A stretch of DNA of 64,000 nt from Rhodobacter sp. (GTDB taxonomy: Bacteria > Pseudomonadota > Alphaproteobacteria > Rhodobacterales > Rhodobacteraceae). The stretch lies in contig JADCDI010000001.1 in NCBI GenBank assembly GCA_020251025.1, forward strand, positions 121,038-185,037. Direction: 5' to 3'. The position numbers were made by a program, and so were the translations under genes. The notes under the pieces are model-generated. The model made no database searches and had not been told where the DNA came from. It saw only the letters and a list, made by a program, of their open reading frames with translations. Shown here piece by piece: positions 10,932 through 21,283 of the stretch; within the stretch, counting starts at the first letter, position 1, and every line of letters starts with the position of its first letter.

Positions 10932-12158
10932 CTACCCACCCACCCGCGCATTCCGCGCTGCAATCAGCTTCAGCCGCAGCGCGTTCAGGCGGATGAAGCC
11001 TGCGGCGTCCTTCTGGTCATAGGCGCCTGCGTCTTCCTCAAAGGTCACGTGCTTTTCGGAATAGAGCGAATGGTCAGACCAGCGCGCCACGGTCCGCGCC
11101 ATGCCCTTGTAGAGCTTCACCCGCACCGTGCCGGTGACATGGTCCTGGGATTTGTCGATCAGCGCCTGCAGCATCTCGCGCTCGGGGCTGAACCAGAAGC
11201 CGTTGTAGATCAGTTCGGCATAGCGCGGCATGATGCTGTCCTTCAGGTGGCCCGCACCGGCATCCAGCGTGATCTGTTCGATCCCCCGGTGTGCCTCCAG
11301 CAGGATGGTGCCGCCCGGGGTTTCATAGGCCCCGCGCGACTTCATGCCGACAAAGCGGTTTTCCACCAGGTCAAGGCGGCCCACGCCATGCCTGGCACCA
11401 AGCCCGTTCAGCCTTGTCAGGATCATGGCCGGGCTCATCGCCTTGCCGTTGACCGAAACGGCATCGCCGCGCTGAAAGCCGATTTCCACCATTTCCGGGG
11501 TATCGGGGGCCAGTTCGGGATCAACCGTGCGCTGCCAGACATATGCGGGCGGTTCCTGCCCGGGGTTTTCCAGAACCTTGCCTTCGGACGAGGTGTGCAG
11601 CAGGTTCGCATCCACGGAAAACGGCGCTTCGCCGCGCTTGTCCTTTGCGATGGGAATCTGGTTCGCCTCGGCGAATTCCAGCAGCTTCGTGCGGCTGGTC
11701 AGATCCCATTCGCGCCAGGGGGCGATGACGCGGATCGACGGGTTCAGCGCATAGGCCGAAAGCTCGAAGCGCACCTGATCATTGCCCTTGCCGGTCGCGC
11801 CATGCGCCACGGCATCGGCACCGGTTTCTTCGGCGATCCGCACCAGGTGCTTTGAGATCAGCGGCCGCGCGATCGAGGTGCCCAGCAGATACAGACCCTC
11901 ATACAGCGCATTCGCCCGGAACATCGGGAAGACGAAATCCCGCACGAATTCCTCGCGCACGTCGACGATATGGATGTTCTCGGGCTTGATCCCCAGCAGA
12001 ACCGCCTTTTCCCGCGCCGGCTCCAGCTCTTCCCCCTGGCCCAGATCGGCGGTGAAGGTGACAACCTCGCAGCCGTATTCGGTCTGAAGCCATTTCAGGA
12101 TGATCGAGGTATCAAGGCCCCCCGAATAGGCAAGGACCACTTTCTTCGGCTTGGACAT
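10932..12158 (-). CDS. argG: Argininosuccinate synthase
   Basis: [44 protein letters not shown]. Confidence 0.98.
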   Translation of the reverse strand: MSKPKKVVLAYSGGLDTSIILKWLQTEYGCEVVTFTADLGQGEELEPAREKAVLLGIKPENIHIVDVREEFVRDFVFPMFRANALYEGLYLLGTSIARPLISKHLVRIAEETGADAVAHGATGKGNDQVRFELSAYALNPSIRVIAPWREWDLTSRTKLLEFAEANQIPIAKDKRGEAPFSVDANLLHTSSEGKVLENPGQEPPAYVWQRTVDPELAPDTPEMVEIGFQRGDAVSVNGKAMSPAMILTRLNGLGARHGVGRLDLVENRFVGMKSRGAYETPGGTILLEAHRGIEQITLDAGAGHLKDSIMPRYAELIYNGFWFSPEREMLQALIDKSQDHVTGTVRVKLYKGMARTVARWSDHSLYSEKHVTFEEDAGAYDQKDAAGFIRLNALRLKLIAARNARVGG

Positions 12159-12296
12159 CGCCCGCTCCTGATACACAAGGTTTTCAGGGCGTTACCGCGT
12201 TTTTCGGGCAAGGGCAAGCAAACGGTCGTAACCACCGGTTGACAGGGAAAAAGACGGTTTGCTAACCGGATCACGGGCAGTCAAAAGGTTATCCGG

Positions 12297-13073
12297 GTGA
12301 AGGGTTTCGCAATTTTCCGCCATTCGGTGCGGCAGCTTGTTGGCAATATCGGGCCTGCCTTGCGCAGCTCAGCGTTTCTGACCGCTATGTTGCAGCTTCT
12401 TGGTTATCTGCTTGATGTGCAGGGTGACATGGCGCGGTACGCGATCATGTTGGGCACATTCGGCAGCGGGGTCTTTCCCTGGAAATCGGTGCTGCCCTAC
12501 TTTGCGTTTTTCCTGCTCAGCGGTTGCTGGATCGGGGTAGGCTGGTGCCGCTACGTGCTGATGGAAGAACAGCCCGGCACAGTCCTGCCGCTGTTCAGGC
12601 CGTCGCGGATTGTGGCATACCTTGTGGCGCTGGTCGTGCTGATCCTGGCGAGTGTGGTTGGGGGTTTTCTTTTGGGCATTCTGGCGGGTTTCGTTCTGGG
12701 CTTTCTGAAAGCGTTGAACATGATGGGCGAAACTGCTGCGATCGTGCTGTTTTTCGTCGTGATCCTGCCGGTCATTCTTGTCTTTTCGCTGCGACTTTCC
12801 CTTGGCCTTCCTGCCGCCGCGATCGGTGAAAAACCGTCAATGACCGCGTCCTGGCGCGCGACGCGCGGCTATGGGTTGGCCATCCTTGTGGCGTCGGTTC
12901 TGGTCATTCTGGTGATTGTTCTTGTTGCCCTGCCCGTGGGCCTTGTGTTCCAACCCCTCTCTGCGCCAGCTTGGATCTGGCAGGGCGTGATCGGCTGGGT
13001 TGCCCTGATGCTCGGCCTCAGCCTTTCTGCCACAGTTTACGGTCACTGCGTTCAAGGTCGCCCCTTGGTCTGA
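12297..13073 (+). CDS. Multi-pass membrane protein of unknown function
   Basis: 258 aa with several hydrophobic segments (LVALVVLILASVVGGFLLGILAGFVLGF); GTG start; no family recognised. Confidence 0.7.
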   Translation: MKGFAIFRHSVRQLVGNIGPALRSSAFLTAMLQLLGYLLDVQGDMARYAIMLGTFGSGVFPWKSVLPYFAFFLLSGCWIGVGWCRYVLMEEQPGTVLPLFRPSRIVAYLVALVVLILASVVGGFLLGILAGFVLGFLKALNMMGETAAIVLFFVVILPVILVFSLRLSLGLPAAAIGEKPSMTASWRATRGYGLAILVASVLVILVIVLVALPVGLVFQPLSAPAWIWQGVIGWVALMLGLSLSATVYGHCVQGRPLV

Positions 13074-13110
13074 GGCTTGTTTTTTCCGGCGTGGCACGCT
13101 TAATCGCCCG

Positions 13111-14358
13111 ATGACCCAGTTCACCGATGCCGCCCGCGCCGCCACCCGCGCCTTGCGCCAGCTCTTCCCCGAAACGCCGCTGCAGCGGAACGATCATCTG
13201 TGCCAGCAGTATGATGCCGACATCTGGCTGAAACGCGAAGACCTCAGTCCTGTGCGCAGCTACAAGCTGCGCGGGGCCTTCACGGCGATGCGCAAGCATC
13301 TTGCCGCCCATCCGGACCAGCGGCTGTTTGTCTGCGCCAGTGCCGGGAACCATGCGCAGGGGGTGGCCTATGCCTGCCGCCATTTCGGCGTGCAGGGCAC
13401 CATCTTCATGCCGGTGACCACGCCGCAGCAGAAGATCGACAAGACCCGCACCTTTGGCGGTGACGCGGTGCAGATCGTGCTGACCGGCGACTATTTCGAT
13501 CAGACCCTGGCCGCCGCCCAAACGTTCTGTGCGCAGACCGGTGCCCATTTCCTGTCGCCCTTCGATGATCCGGACGTGATCGAAGGTCAGGCAAGCGTTG
13601 CGGTGGAAATACTCGGTCAGCTTGGCCGCGCGCCCGATCTGGTCATCCTGCCGGTGGGGGGCGGCGGGCTGGCATCGGGTGTCACGGGCTATCTGCGCGA
13701 TTGCGCCCCCGAAACGGCCTACCGCTTTGTCGAGCCGCTGGGGGGCGCCAGCCTCACGGCAGCCCTGGCGGCAGGCGCACCCGACACCCTGCCCCGCGTC
13801 AACAGCTTTGTCGATGGCGCGGCGGTGGCGCGGATCGGGGCAAACAACTATTCCCGCCTGAACTGGATCGACCCGGCGCATGTGCTGCTGGCCCCCGAAG
13901 ACCGCATCTGCGTCACCATGCTGCACTTTCTGAACATCGAAGGCATCGTTCTGGAACCTGCGGGTGCGCTGGCGGTGGATGTGCTGCCCGACCTGGCCGG
14001 AACGATCCGTGGCCGGACGGTGGTTTGCGTCACATCCGGCGGCAATTTCGATTTCGAGCGTCTGCCAGAGGTGAAGGAACGCGCCCAGCGCTACTGCGGG
14101 GTGAAGAAATACCTTATCCTGCGCATGCCCCAGCGCCCCGGCGCGCTGCGCGAGTTCCTGATGATGCTGGGTCCGGATGATGACATCGCCCGGTTCGAAT
14201 ACCTCAAGAAATCGGCGCGCAATTTCGGATCGGTGCTGATCGGCATCGAAACCAGGGCGGCGCAGAATTTCGATCAGCTGTTCGCGCGCATGGACGCGGC
14301 AGGCTTTACCTACCGCGACATCACCCGGGACGAGGCGCTGGCCGAATTCCTGATCTGA
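13111..14358 (+). CDS. ilvA: Threonine ammonia-lyase (dehydratase)
   Basis: IWLKREDLSPVRSYKLRGAF, SAGNHAQGVAYACR, PVGGGGLASG, C-terminal ACT-like domain. Confidence 0.94.
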   Translation: MTQFTDAARAATRALRQLFPETPLQRNDHLCQQYDADIWLKREDLSPVRSYKLRGAFTAMRKHLAAHPDQRLFVCASAGNHAQGVAYACRHFGVQGTIFMPVTTPQQKIDKTRTFGGDAVQIVLTGDYFDQTLAAAQTFCAQTGAHFLSPFDDPDVIEGQASVAVEILGQLGRAPDLVILPVGGGGLASGVTGYLRDCAPETAYRFVEPLGGASLTAALAAGAPDTLPRVNSFVDGAAVARIGANNYSRLNWIDPAHVLLAPEDRICVTMLHFLNIEGIVLEPAGALAVDVLPDLAGTIRGRTVVCVTSGGNFDFERLPEVKERAQRYCGVKKYLILRMPQRPGALREFLMMLGPDDDIARFEYLKKSARNFGSVLIGIETRAAQNFDQLFARMDAAGFTYRDITRDEALAEFLI

Positions 14359-14363
14359 CCGGC

Positions 14364-14690
14364 TCAGGCGGCGCGGCTGCCGCCCAGACCGGCCTCGAAG
14401 GCCCGGCGGGTTGCCGCAAAGCTTTCCGCCACCTCTGCCACATCCACCGGCGCCCCTGCCGCCGCGCGCTTTTCGCCCGCGCTGCACAAAGCCGCCAGGT
14501 GCCGGAACCCAAGGTTCAGCGCGCTTCCCTTCAGAAAGTGCAGATCCGCCTCCAAACTCGGATCAGGTTTTCCGGCCAGCAGCCGTGCCACCGCAGCATC
14601 TGATTCGGTCAGGAACATTTCTACCACCTCCGCGAAATCGGCGGCACCGATTTCCCCGCGCAGGCTTGCCACGCGATCCCAGTCGATCAT
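14364..14690 (-). CDS. Hpt-domain phosphotransfer protein
   Basis: LEADLHFLKGSALNLGF (Hpt H-x-x-K-G-S motif); ATG at 14690. Confidence 0.85.
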   Translation of the reverse strand: MIDWDRVASLRGEIGAADFAEVVEMFLTESDAAVARLLAGKPDPSLEADLHFLKGSALNLGFRHLAALCSAGEKRAAAGAPVDVAEVAESFAATRRAFEAGLGGSRAA

Positions 14691-14855
14691 GTCATTCTCC
14701 TTGCCCCGGCTTGCGCCTTTACACACAGGGTCAGTCTGCCCCGGCAGCCTTAACGCCCGGTAATCCGAAAAGGCGGCACAAAAAGAATCTGCCGTTTTCT
14801 TTATCCTTCACATGTCCTTAACCAGGATCGGACAACCCTGCGGATCACGATCGAT

Positions 14856-16145
14856 ATGGAGGTCATCGTGCAGGCAGAGTTCCTTTTTGTTCCGGACCCG
14901 AAAGTGAGCAATAACCCCATTGTCCCGCGCCGCGTTCTGGTGGTCGATGACAGTGCCGCCCAGCGCCGCGTGCTGTCGCTGTCCCTTGCCCGCTGGGGGT
15001 ACCGGGTGACAGAGGCGGATTCGGGCGAGGCGGCGCTGAAGCTGTGCCAGGACACGGCCTTTCACATGATCCTCAGCGACTGGGGCATGCCGGGGATGAG
15101 CGGGCTGGACCTGTGCCGCGCGGTCCGGGCCATGCCGCATGACGGCTATGGCTATTTCATTCTGCTGACGTCGAAATCCGACAAAGCCGAAGTGGCCGAC
15201 GGGCTGGATGCCGGGGCGGACGATTTCCTGTCAAAGCCGATCAACCCCGATGAGCTGCGCGCCCGCATGCGCGCGGGCGAACGCGTGCTGACCATGCAGC
15301 AGGAACTGCTGGAAAAGAACCGCCTTGTGCGCACCACCCTGGACGAACTTCAGGCTGTATACGATTCGCTGGACCGCGATCTGGTCGAGGCGCGAAAGGT
15401 GCAGCAGACCTTCGTGCGCGAACGCCACCGCGATTTCGGGCATGCATCGGTATCGATCCTGCTGCGGCCTTCGGGGCATGTCGGCGGCGATCTGGTGGGG
15501 TGGTTCCGCATCGATTCGCGGCGCGTGGCGCTCTATGCTGTCGATGTGTCGGGTCATGGCGTTGCCTCGGCGATGATGACGGCGCGGCTTGCGGGCCATT
15601 TGTCGGGGGCGGCACCGGAACTGAACTATGCCCTGTCTGCCGGGGCAAATGGCGAGATTCAGGCCCTTCCGCCCGAGGCTGTCGCCGCCCGCTTCAACCG
15701 CATGATGATCGACGACATGCAGGTGGATCAGTATTTCACCATGGCCTATGCCGAAATTGATCTCATGACCGGGCACGTCGCCCTGGTGCAGGCCGGCCAC
15801 CCGCATCCGGCTGTCCTGCGGGCGGATGGCGTGGTGGAATACCTGGGCGAGGGGGGCCTTCCCGTGGGCCTGATCGGTGCGGCGGGCTATGACCGGATCG
15901 AGGCACAGCTTCGCCCCGGCGACAGGTTGTTCCTGATGTCGGACGGCATCACCGAATGCGCCGATCCGACCGGCATCGAACTGGGCGAGGATGGCCTTGC
16001 GCGCATCCTGCGGCAGCACGCCCGGCTGACCAGCCCGGCCCTGATGGATGCGCTGGTGTCGGAACTGCAGCGCCATGCGGGCGGCCCTGATTTCCGCGAT
16101 GACGTGTCCGGTGTCATCTTCGACTGGCGCGGCCCCAGCCTGTAA
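14856..16145 (+). CDS. Response regulator with C-terminal SpoIIE/PP2C-type phosphatase domain
   Basis: VLVVDDSAAQRRVLSLSL...ILSDWGMPGMSGLDLCR (receiver); ARKVQQTFVRER...DLVGWFRIDSRRVALYAVDVSGHGVASAMMTARL (PP2C/RsbU-like). Confidence 0.92.
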   Translation: MEVIVQAEFLFVPDPKVSNNPIVPRRVLVVDDSAAQRRVLSLSLARWGYRVTEADSGEAALKLCQDTAFHMILSDWGMPGMSGLDLCRAVRAMPHDGYGYFILLTSKSDKAEVADGLDAGADDFLSKPINPDELRARMRAGERVLTMQQELLEKNRLVRTTLDELQAVYDSLDRDLVEARKVQQTFVRERHRDFGHASVSILLRPSGHVGGDLVGWFRIDSRRVALYAVDVSGHGVASAMMTARLAGHLSGAAPELNYALSAGANGEIQALPPEAVAARFNRMMIDDMQVDQYFTMAYAEIDLMTGHVALVQAGHPHPAVLRADGVVEYLGEGGLPVGLIGAAGYDRIEAQLRPGDRLFLMSDGITECADPTGIELGEDGLARILRQHARLTSPALMDALVSELQRHAGGPDFRDDVSGVIFDWRGPSL

Positions 16146-16572
16146 GGGAAGCCAGCATGGCGCGGTCGCCGGGGTTGCCAAGGCGCGCCACGGCGTCTTC
16201 GACCGGCAGCCAGACGGCTGTATGGCCCGCCTCGCCTGGCGGGCCAAGGCGCAGCACCGGGCGCGCCAGGTAGACCGTACACAGCTTTTCCGCCCAAAGG
16301 TCGTATTCCGGCATGTAGGTAAAGCGCCGGAAGGCACCGATGCGCCGGATCACATCGATCTTCCATCCGGTTTCCTCGATCACCTCGCGGTGCAGGGCGG
16401 TCACCGGTTGTTCGCCCGCATCAATGCCGCCGCCGGGCAACTGGAATTCGGGCACCGGGGCCTGCTGAAAGGTTGTCAGGATGCTGTCGCCCCGCAACAG
16501 CACCGCATAGACCCCCGGCCTGCGCCGATAGCGCTGGCCGGGCTTCAGCGGCTCTCCATGGCGTCTGATCAT
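16114..16572 (-). CDS. NUDIX hydrolase
   Basis: LPGGGIDAGEQPVTALHREVIEETGW Nudix box; ATG at 16572 assumed. Confidence 0.85.
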   Translation of the reverse strand: MIRRHGEPLKPGQRYRRRPGVYAVLLRGDSILTTFQQAPVPEFQLPGGGIDAGEQPVTALHREVIEETGWKIDVIRRIGAFRRFTYMPEYDLWAEKLCTVYLARPVLRLGPPGEAGHTAVWLPVEDAVARLGNPGDRAMLASLTGWGRASRR

Positions 16573-16649
16573 GGCCTGCCCTTGGTGCTTTGGTTGCCGT
16601 GCCTGTGTTGCTGCGGTATGCCAAGGCTCACGCGGCAAGGAAACCCCCG

Positions 16650-17645
16650 ATGCTCGGATCACAACTCGCCTGGGATGATACCGTCCTGCCCTTTCAGCTT
16701 GACAGGTCAGATATCCGTGGCCGCGTTGCGCGGCTGGACGGTGTGCTGGACCGGGTGCTGTCGCAACACGCCTATCCGCCGCAGATCGAGGCGCTTGTCG
16801 CCGAAGCGTCGCTGCTGACCGCGCTGATCGGGCAGACGATCAAGTTGCGCTGGCGGCTGTCGATTCAGGTGCGCGGCACCGGACCGGTGAAAATGATCGC
16901 CACCGATTACTATGGCCCGACCGAGGACGGGCAGGCGGCGCGCATCCGCGCCTATGCCAGTTTCGACAGGGACAGTATCGAAACGGATGATCCCTTTGCC
17001 CTGATCGGCGAGGGATACTTTGTCATCCTGATCGATCAGGGCGAAGGGATGGTTCCCTATCAGGGCATCACGCCCCTGGTCGGCGGATCTCTTTCTGCCT
17101 GTGCAGAGACGTATTTTGCCCAGTCAGAACAGTTGCCCACCCGCTTTGCCATTACCTGCGGCCGGTCCCAGACGCCCGGCAACCGGCCGCACTGGCGCGC
17201 CGGCGGCGTGATGTTGCAGCATATGCCCAAATCCTCGCTCGAGGCTGCGGCGGAGGCCGGATCGGGCGAAGGTGGCTTGCTGACCCATCGCGACCTTCTG
17301 GACGGGGCAGAGGGCGAAAACTGGACACGCGCAAACCTGCTTCTTGATACGGTCGAGGATCTGGAACTGATCGGCCCGTCGGTGCAGCCAACCGATCTGC
17401 TGGTGCGCCTGTTTCATGAGGAAGGCCCACGCGTGTTCGATGCGCAGCCTGTGCGCTTTGGCTGTTCCTGTTCGGCGCAAAAGGTGCGCCGGTCGCTGTC
17501 GATCTATTCGGCGGCGGACATCAGCCAGATGACGACTGATGACGGCGTGCTGACCGCCGATTGCCAGTTCTGCGGTGCCCATTACGAGTTTGATCCCGGA
17601 ACGCTTGGCCGTGATGCCGAGGAGGCCGCGGTTGAGCGTGATTGA
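16650..17645 (+). CDS. hslO: Hsp33 redox chaperone
   Basis: Hsp33-like, C-terminal CxC...CxxC (FGCSCSAQKV...DCQFCGAHYEFD); ATG at 16650. Confidence 0.93.
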   Translation: MLGSQLAWDDTVLPFQLDRSDIRGRVARLDGVLDRVLSQHAYPPQIEALVAEASLLTALIGQTIKLRWRLSIQVRGTGPVKMIATDYYGPTEDGQAARIRAYASFDRDSIETDDPFALIGEGYFVILIDQGEGMVPYQGITPLVGGSLSACAETYFAQSEQLPTRFAITCGRSQTPGNRPHWRAGGVMLQHMPKSSLEAAAEAGSGEGGLLTHRDLLDGAEGENWTRANLLLDTVEDLELIGPSVQPTDLLVRLFHEEGPRVFDAQPVRFGCSCSAQKVRRSLSIYSAADISQMTTDDGVLTADCQFCGAHYEFDPGTLGRDAEEAAVERD

Positions 17646-18231
17646 CCCCGGCCTTCTGTCCCGGGCGCTGGCGCGGCCCATGCGGGAGTCGTCCGATTTC
17701 GACCTCAATCCGCGGCTGCGTCTGCCGACCGGCCGTGTGCTGCGGCCCGCCGCAGTGCTGATCGCTGTCCAGACCGGGCCGTCGGGGGCCGATCTGATCC
17801 TGACCAAGCGCTCTTCGCGGCTGAAGCATCACCCCGGGCAGATTGCCTTTCCCGGCGGCAAGGTAGAACCCGGCGACGGGGGCCCCATCGGGGCCGCCCT
17901 GAGGGAAAGCCGCGAAGAGGTTGGCCTGCCGCAAGACCTTGTCACCGTTCTGGGCACATTGCCGCAGCACGAAACCGTCACAGGCTTTCTGGTGACGCCG
18001 GTTCTTGGCATCGTTTCCGGCGAATTCACCCCGCAGCCCGAGGCGGGCGAGGTGGAAGAGGTGTTTACCGTGCCCCTGGCCCATGTGACCACACTGGCGA
18101 ATTTTCGCATTGAACGCCGCCGCTGGCAGGACGAATGGCGGCGGTATTATGCCGTGCCTTACGGCCCTTATTACATCTGGGGGGCCACGGCCCGGATTCT
18201 GCGCGGTCTGGCAGACAGGCTTTCCTCATGA
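17614..18231 (+). CDS. NUDIX CoA pyrophosphatase-like
   Basis: FPGGKVEPGDGGPIGAALRESREEVGL; overlaps hslO 3' end; start uncertain (ATG 17614 or TTG 17632). Confidence 0.85.
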   Translation: MPRRPRLSVIDPGLLSRALARPMRESSDFDLNPRLRLPTGRVLRPAAVLIAVQTGPSGADLILTKRSSRLKHHPGQIAFPGGKVEPGDGGPIGAALRESREEVGLPQDLVTVLGTLPQHETVTGFLVTPVLGIVSGEFTPQPEAGEVEEVFTVPLAHVTTLANFRIERRRWQDEWRRYYAVPYGPYYIWGATARILRGLADRLSS

Positions 18232-19370
18232 GGGTGACGGGCGACTGGCTGACGCGGCCACAGACACAGGCCGTCTGCGCCCTGCTGACCGACGCGGGGT
18301 ATCGGGCCCTGCTGGTGGGTGGCTGCGTGCGGAATGCGCTTTTGGGCGAAGCGGTGGCGGATGTCGATATTGCAACGGATGCCGAACCGGAAACTGTCCT
18401 GCGCTGTGCCGAAGGCGCCGGTCTCAGGGCTGTTCCCACAGGTATCGCGCATGGCACGGTCACGGTTGTTGCCGATGGCATTCCCCATGAGGTGACAACC
18501 TTCCGCCAGGATGTCGAAACCCACGGCCGTCATGCGACAGTCGCCTATTCCACCCGTGTGGAAGAGGATGCAGCGCGGCGGGACTTCACCATGAATGCGC
18601 TTTATGCGACCCCGGATGGCACGGTCATCGATCCGCTGAACGCCCTGCCCGATCTGGTGGCGCGCCGCCTGCGTTTTGTCGGCGATGCCGGGGCGCGCAT
18701 CACCGAGGATTATCTTCGCATCCTGCGATTTTTCCGCTTTCACGCCTGGTACGGCGATCCGCATGCTGGGCTTGACGCCGAAGCGCTGGCGGCCTGTGCC
18801 GCCCATTCCGCAGGGCTGGACAGGCTGTCGCGCGAAAGGGTGGGTGCGGAAACCCGAAAGCTGCTGTCGGCGCGCGATCCGGCCCCGGCGGTTGCGGCCA
18901 TGGCGCAGGCGGGGCTTCTGGGGCACGTGCTGCCGGGTGCCGATGCCCGGGCGCTGCCGGTTCTCGTGCATCTGGAGGCGGGCCGCAGACCTGACTGGCT
19001 GCGGCGTCTTGCGGTGCTGGGCGGAAAGGGTGCGGCGGAACGCCTGCGCCTCAGCCGGGCCGAGTCAAAAGCCCTGAACAGTCTGCGCGCCGGCCTTTCT
19101 TCGAACGATCCGCCCGCAACCCTTGGCTACCGCTACGGGCCGGACATGGCTGCAAATGTGGTTCTTGCGCGGGCCGCCCTGCTGGAAACACCGCCTGCGC
19201 CCGGTTGGGACAAGGACATTGCCCAAGGGGCCGCAGCGCGGTTTCCGGTCAGCGCCGCAGATCTGATGCCGCAGCTTTCCGGCGCGGCACTGGGCGAAAA
19301 GCTTGCCGCGCTGGAGGCGCGCTGGATCGCATCCGGCTTCCGGCTGCGCCGCGAAGACCTGCTGCGCTGA
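18228..19370 (+). CDS. cca: CCA tRNA nucleotidyltransferase / poly(A) polymerase family
   Basis: ALLVGGCVRNALLGEAVADVDIATDAEPE...RRDFTMNALYATPDG; ATGA overlap. Confidence 0.93.
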   Translation: MRVTGDWLTRPQTQAVCALLTDAGYRALLVGGCVRNALLGEAVADVDIATDAEPETVLRCAEGAGLRAVPTGIAHGTVTVVADGIPHEVTTFRQDVETHGRHATVAYSTRVEEDAARRDFTMNALYATPDGTVIDPLNALPDLVARRLRFVGDAGARITEDYLRILRFFRFHAWYGDPHAGLDAEALAACAAHSAGLDRLSRERVGAETRKLLSARDPAPAVAAMAQAGLLGHVLPGADARALPVLVHLEAGRRPDWLRRLAVLGGKGAAERLRLSRAESKALNSLRAGLSSNDPPATLGYRYGPDMAANVVLARAALLETPPAPGWDKDIAQGAAARFPVSAADLMPQLSGAALGEKLAALEARWIASGFRLRREDLLR

Positions 19371-19438
19371 TCTCCGGCAGTTTTCATTTCTGCGGATTGG
19401 CGCTATACCCGCCGGACACCGCTGAGAGGCTTCCCCCT

Positions 19439-21283
19439 TTGTTCCGTTTTTTCGAGGGCCTCGTCGATCCCTACCTCGACTACGAGGAGGCCGACACGCC
19501 GCCCCGGCGGCTTTGGCCATTTCTTGCCCAGTTCTGCCGCCCCTTCCGGGCGGTTTTTGCCGTTACGGGGATGCTGTCCGTCATCGTCGCCGCCAGCGAC
19601 GTTGCCCTGATCTGGTATGTGGGCCGCCTGGTCGATCTGCTGGGGCAGGATGCGCCCGCAGCCGTCTGGGCGGCCTACGGCACCGAAATCATCCTTGTGG
19701 CGCTGGCGGTGCTGGTGCTGCGGCCGGTGGTTGCGGTGATCGATGTGGCGCTTCTGCACAACACCATCCTGCCGAACTTTGGCACGATGATCCGCTGGCG
19801 GGCGCACCGCCATGTGCTGCGTCAGCCGGTCGGCTGGTTTGAAGGCGATTTTGCCGGACGCATCGCCAACCGCATCATGCAGACGCCGCCCGCCGCCGGT
19901 GATGCGGTGTTCCAGACCTTTGATGCTGTGGCCTTTGCCGTCGTCACCTTCATTGGCGCGGCCATCATGCTGGCCGAGGCGGACGCGCGCCTGATGCTGC
20001 CGCTGCTGGTCTGGTTTACGCTTTATGCGGCCCTTGTGCGCTGGACCCTGCGGCGGGCCGGCCCGGCATCCAAGGCGTCATCGGATGCGCGCTCGGCGGT
20101 GACGGGCCGCGTTGTCGATGCCTATGCCAACATCCATTCGGTCAAGCTTTTCGCCCATCACGACAAAGAGGTGGCCTACGCCAAAGAGGCGATTGAACAT
20201 GCGCGGTCCACCTTCATGTCCGAAATGCGGATCGTGACGAAGATGGATCTGGCGCTGTCGCTTCTGAACGCGGCGCTGATCGTTTCTGTCACCGGCTGGG
20301 CGATTGTCCTTTGGTACAACGGGCAGGCATCGGTCGGCACGGTTGCGGCAACCTGCGCGCTGGTGCTGCGGCTGAACAGCATGACATATTGGATCATGTG
20401 GGCAACCACCTCACTGGTGCAGGCGCTGGGGGTTGTGGCCGAGGGGATGGAAACCATCGCACAGCCCATTGCCCTGGTGGACCGGCCCGGTGCCCCGCCG
20501 CTGGCGTTCGGTGCCGGGCGGATCGAGCTGCGCAACGTCGCGCACCATTACGGGCGCGGCTTTGGCGGGCTTCGGGGCGTCAGCCTTGTCATTGCGCCTG
20601 GCGAGAAGATCGGGCTGATCGGCCGGTCGGGCGCGGGCAAGTCGACGCTGGTCAAGCTGATGCTGCGCTTTTACGATACCGAAGGCGGGCAGATCCTGAT
20701 CGATGGTCAGGACATCGCGCGCGTCACGCAGGAAAGTCTGCGCCGCCAGATCGGCATGGTCCAGCAGGATTCGTCGCTTCTGCACCGGTCGGTGCGCGAC
20801 AACATCCTGTACGGTCGCCCCGAAGCATCGGAGGCCGAAATGATCGCAGCCGCCCGGCGCGCCGAGGCGCATGATTTCATCCTGACACTGGAAGACCCGG
20901 AAGGACGGACGGGCTATGACGCCCATGTCGGCGAACGCGGCGTCAAGCTGTCGGGCGGGCAGCGGCAGCGCGTGGCGCTGGCCCGCGTCATCCTGAAAGA
21001 CGCGCCGATCCTGATCCTGGACGAGGCCACCAGTGCCTTGGACAGCGAGGTTGAGGCCGCCATCCAGGATACGCTTTACGGCGTGATGAAGGGCAAGACC
21101 GTAATCGCCATTGCCCACCGCCTGTCCACCATCGCCGCAATGGACCGCATCATCGTTCTGGAAGACGGCCGCATCGAGGAACAGGGAAGCCACGCAGAGC
21201 TTCTGGCGAAGAACGGGCTTTACGCCCGCTTCTGGGCGCGCCAGTCCGGCGGGTTCATCGGCGTCGAGGACGCCGCGGAATGA
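19439..21283 (+). CDS. ABC exporter, TMD-NBD half-transporter 1
   Basis: Walker A GRSGAGKSTLVKL, LSGGQRQRVALARV, LILDEATSALDSE; TTG 19439 is the best start in frame. Confidence 0.93.
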   Translation: MFRFFEGLVDPYLDYEEADTPPRRLWPFLAQFCRPFRAVFAVTGMLSVIVAASDVALIWYVGRLVDLLGQDAPAAVWAAYGTEIILVALAVLVLRPVVAVIDVALLHNTILPNFGTMIRWRAHRHVLRQPVGWFEGDFAGRIANRIMQTPPAAGDAVFQTFDAVAFAVVTFIGAAIMLAEADARLMLPLLVWFTLYAALVRWTLRRAGPASKASSDARSAVTGRVVDAYANIHSVKLFAHHDKEVAYAKEAIEHARSTFMSEMRIVTKMDLALSLLNAALIVSVTGWAIVLWYNGQASVGTVAATCALVLRLNSMTYWIMWATTSLVQALGVVAEGMETIAQPIALVDRPGAPPLAFGAGRIELRNVAHHYGRGFGGLRGVSLVIAPGEKIGLIGRSGAGKSTLVKLMLRFYDTEGGQILIDGQDIARVTQESLRRQIGMVQQDSSLLHRSVRDNILYGRPEASEAEMIAAARRAEAHDFILTLEDPEGRTGYDAHVGERGVKLSGGQRQRVALARVILKDAPILILDEATSALDSEVEAAIQDTLYGVMKGKTVIAIAHRLSTIAAMDRIIVLEDGRIEEQGSHAELLAKNGLYARFWARQSGGFIGVEDAAE

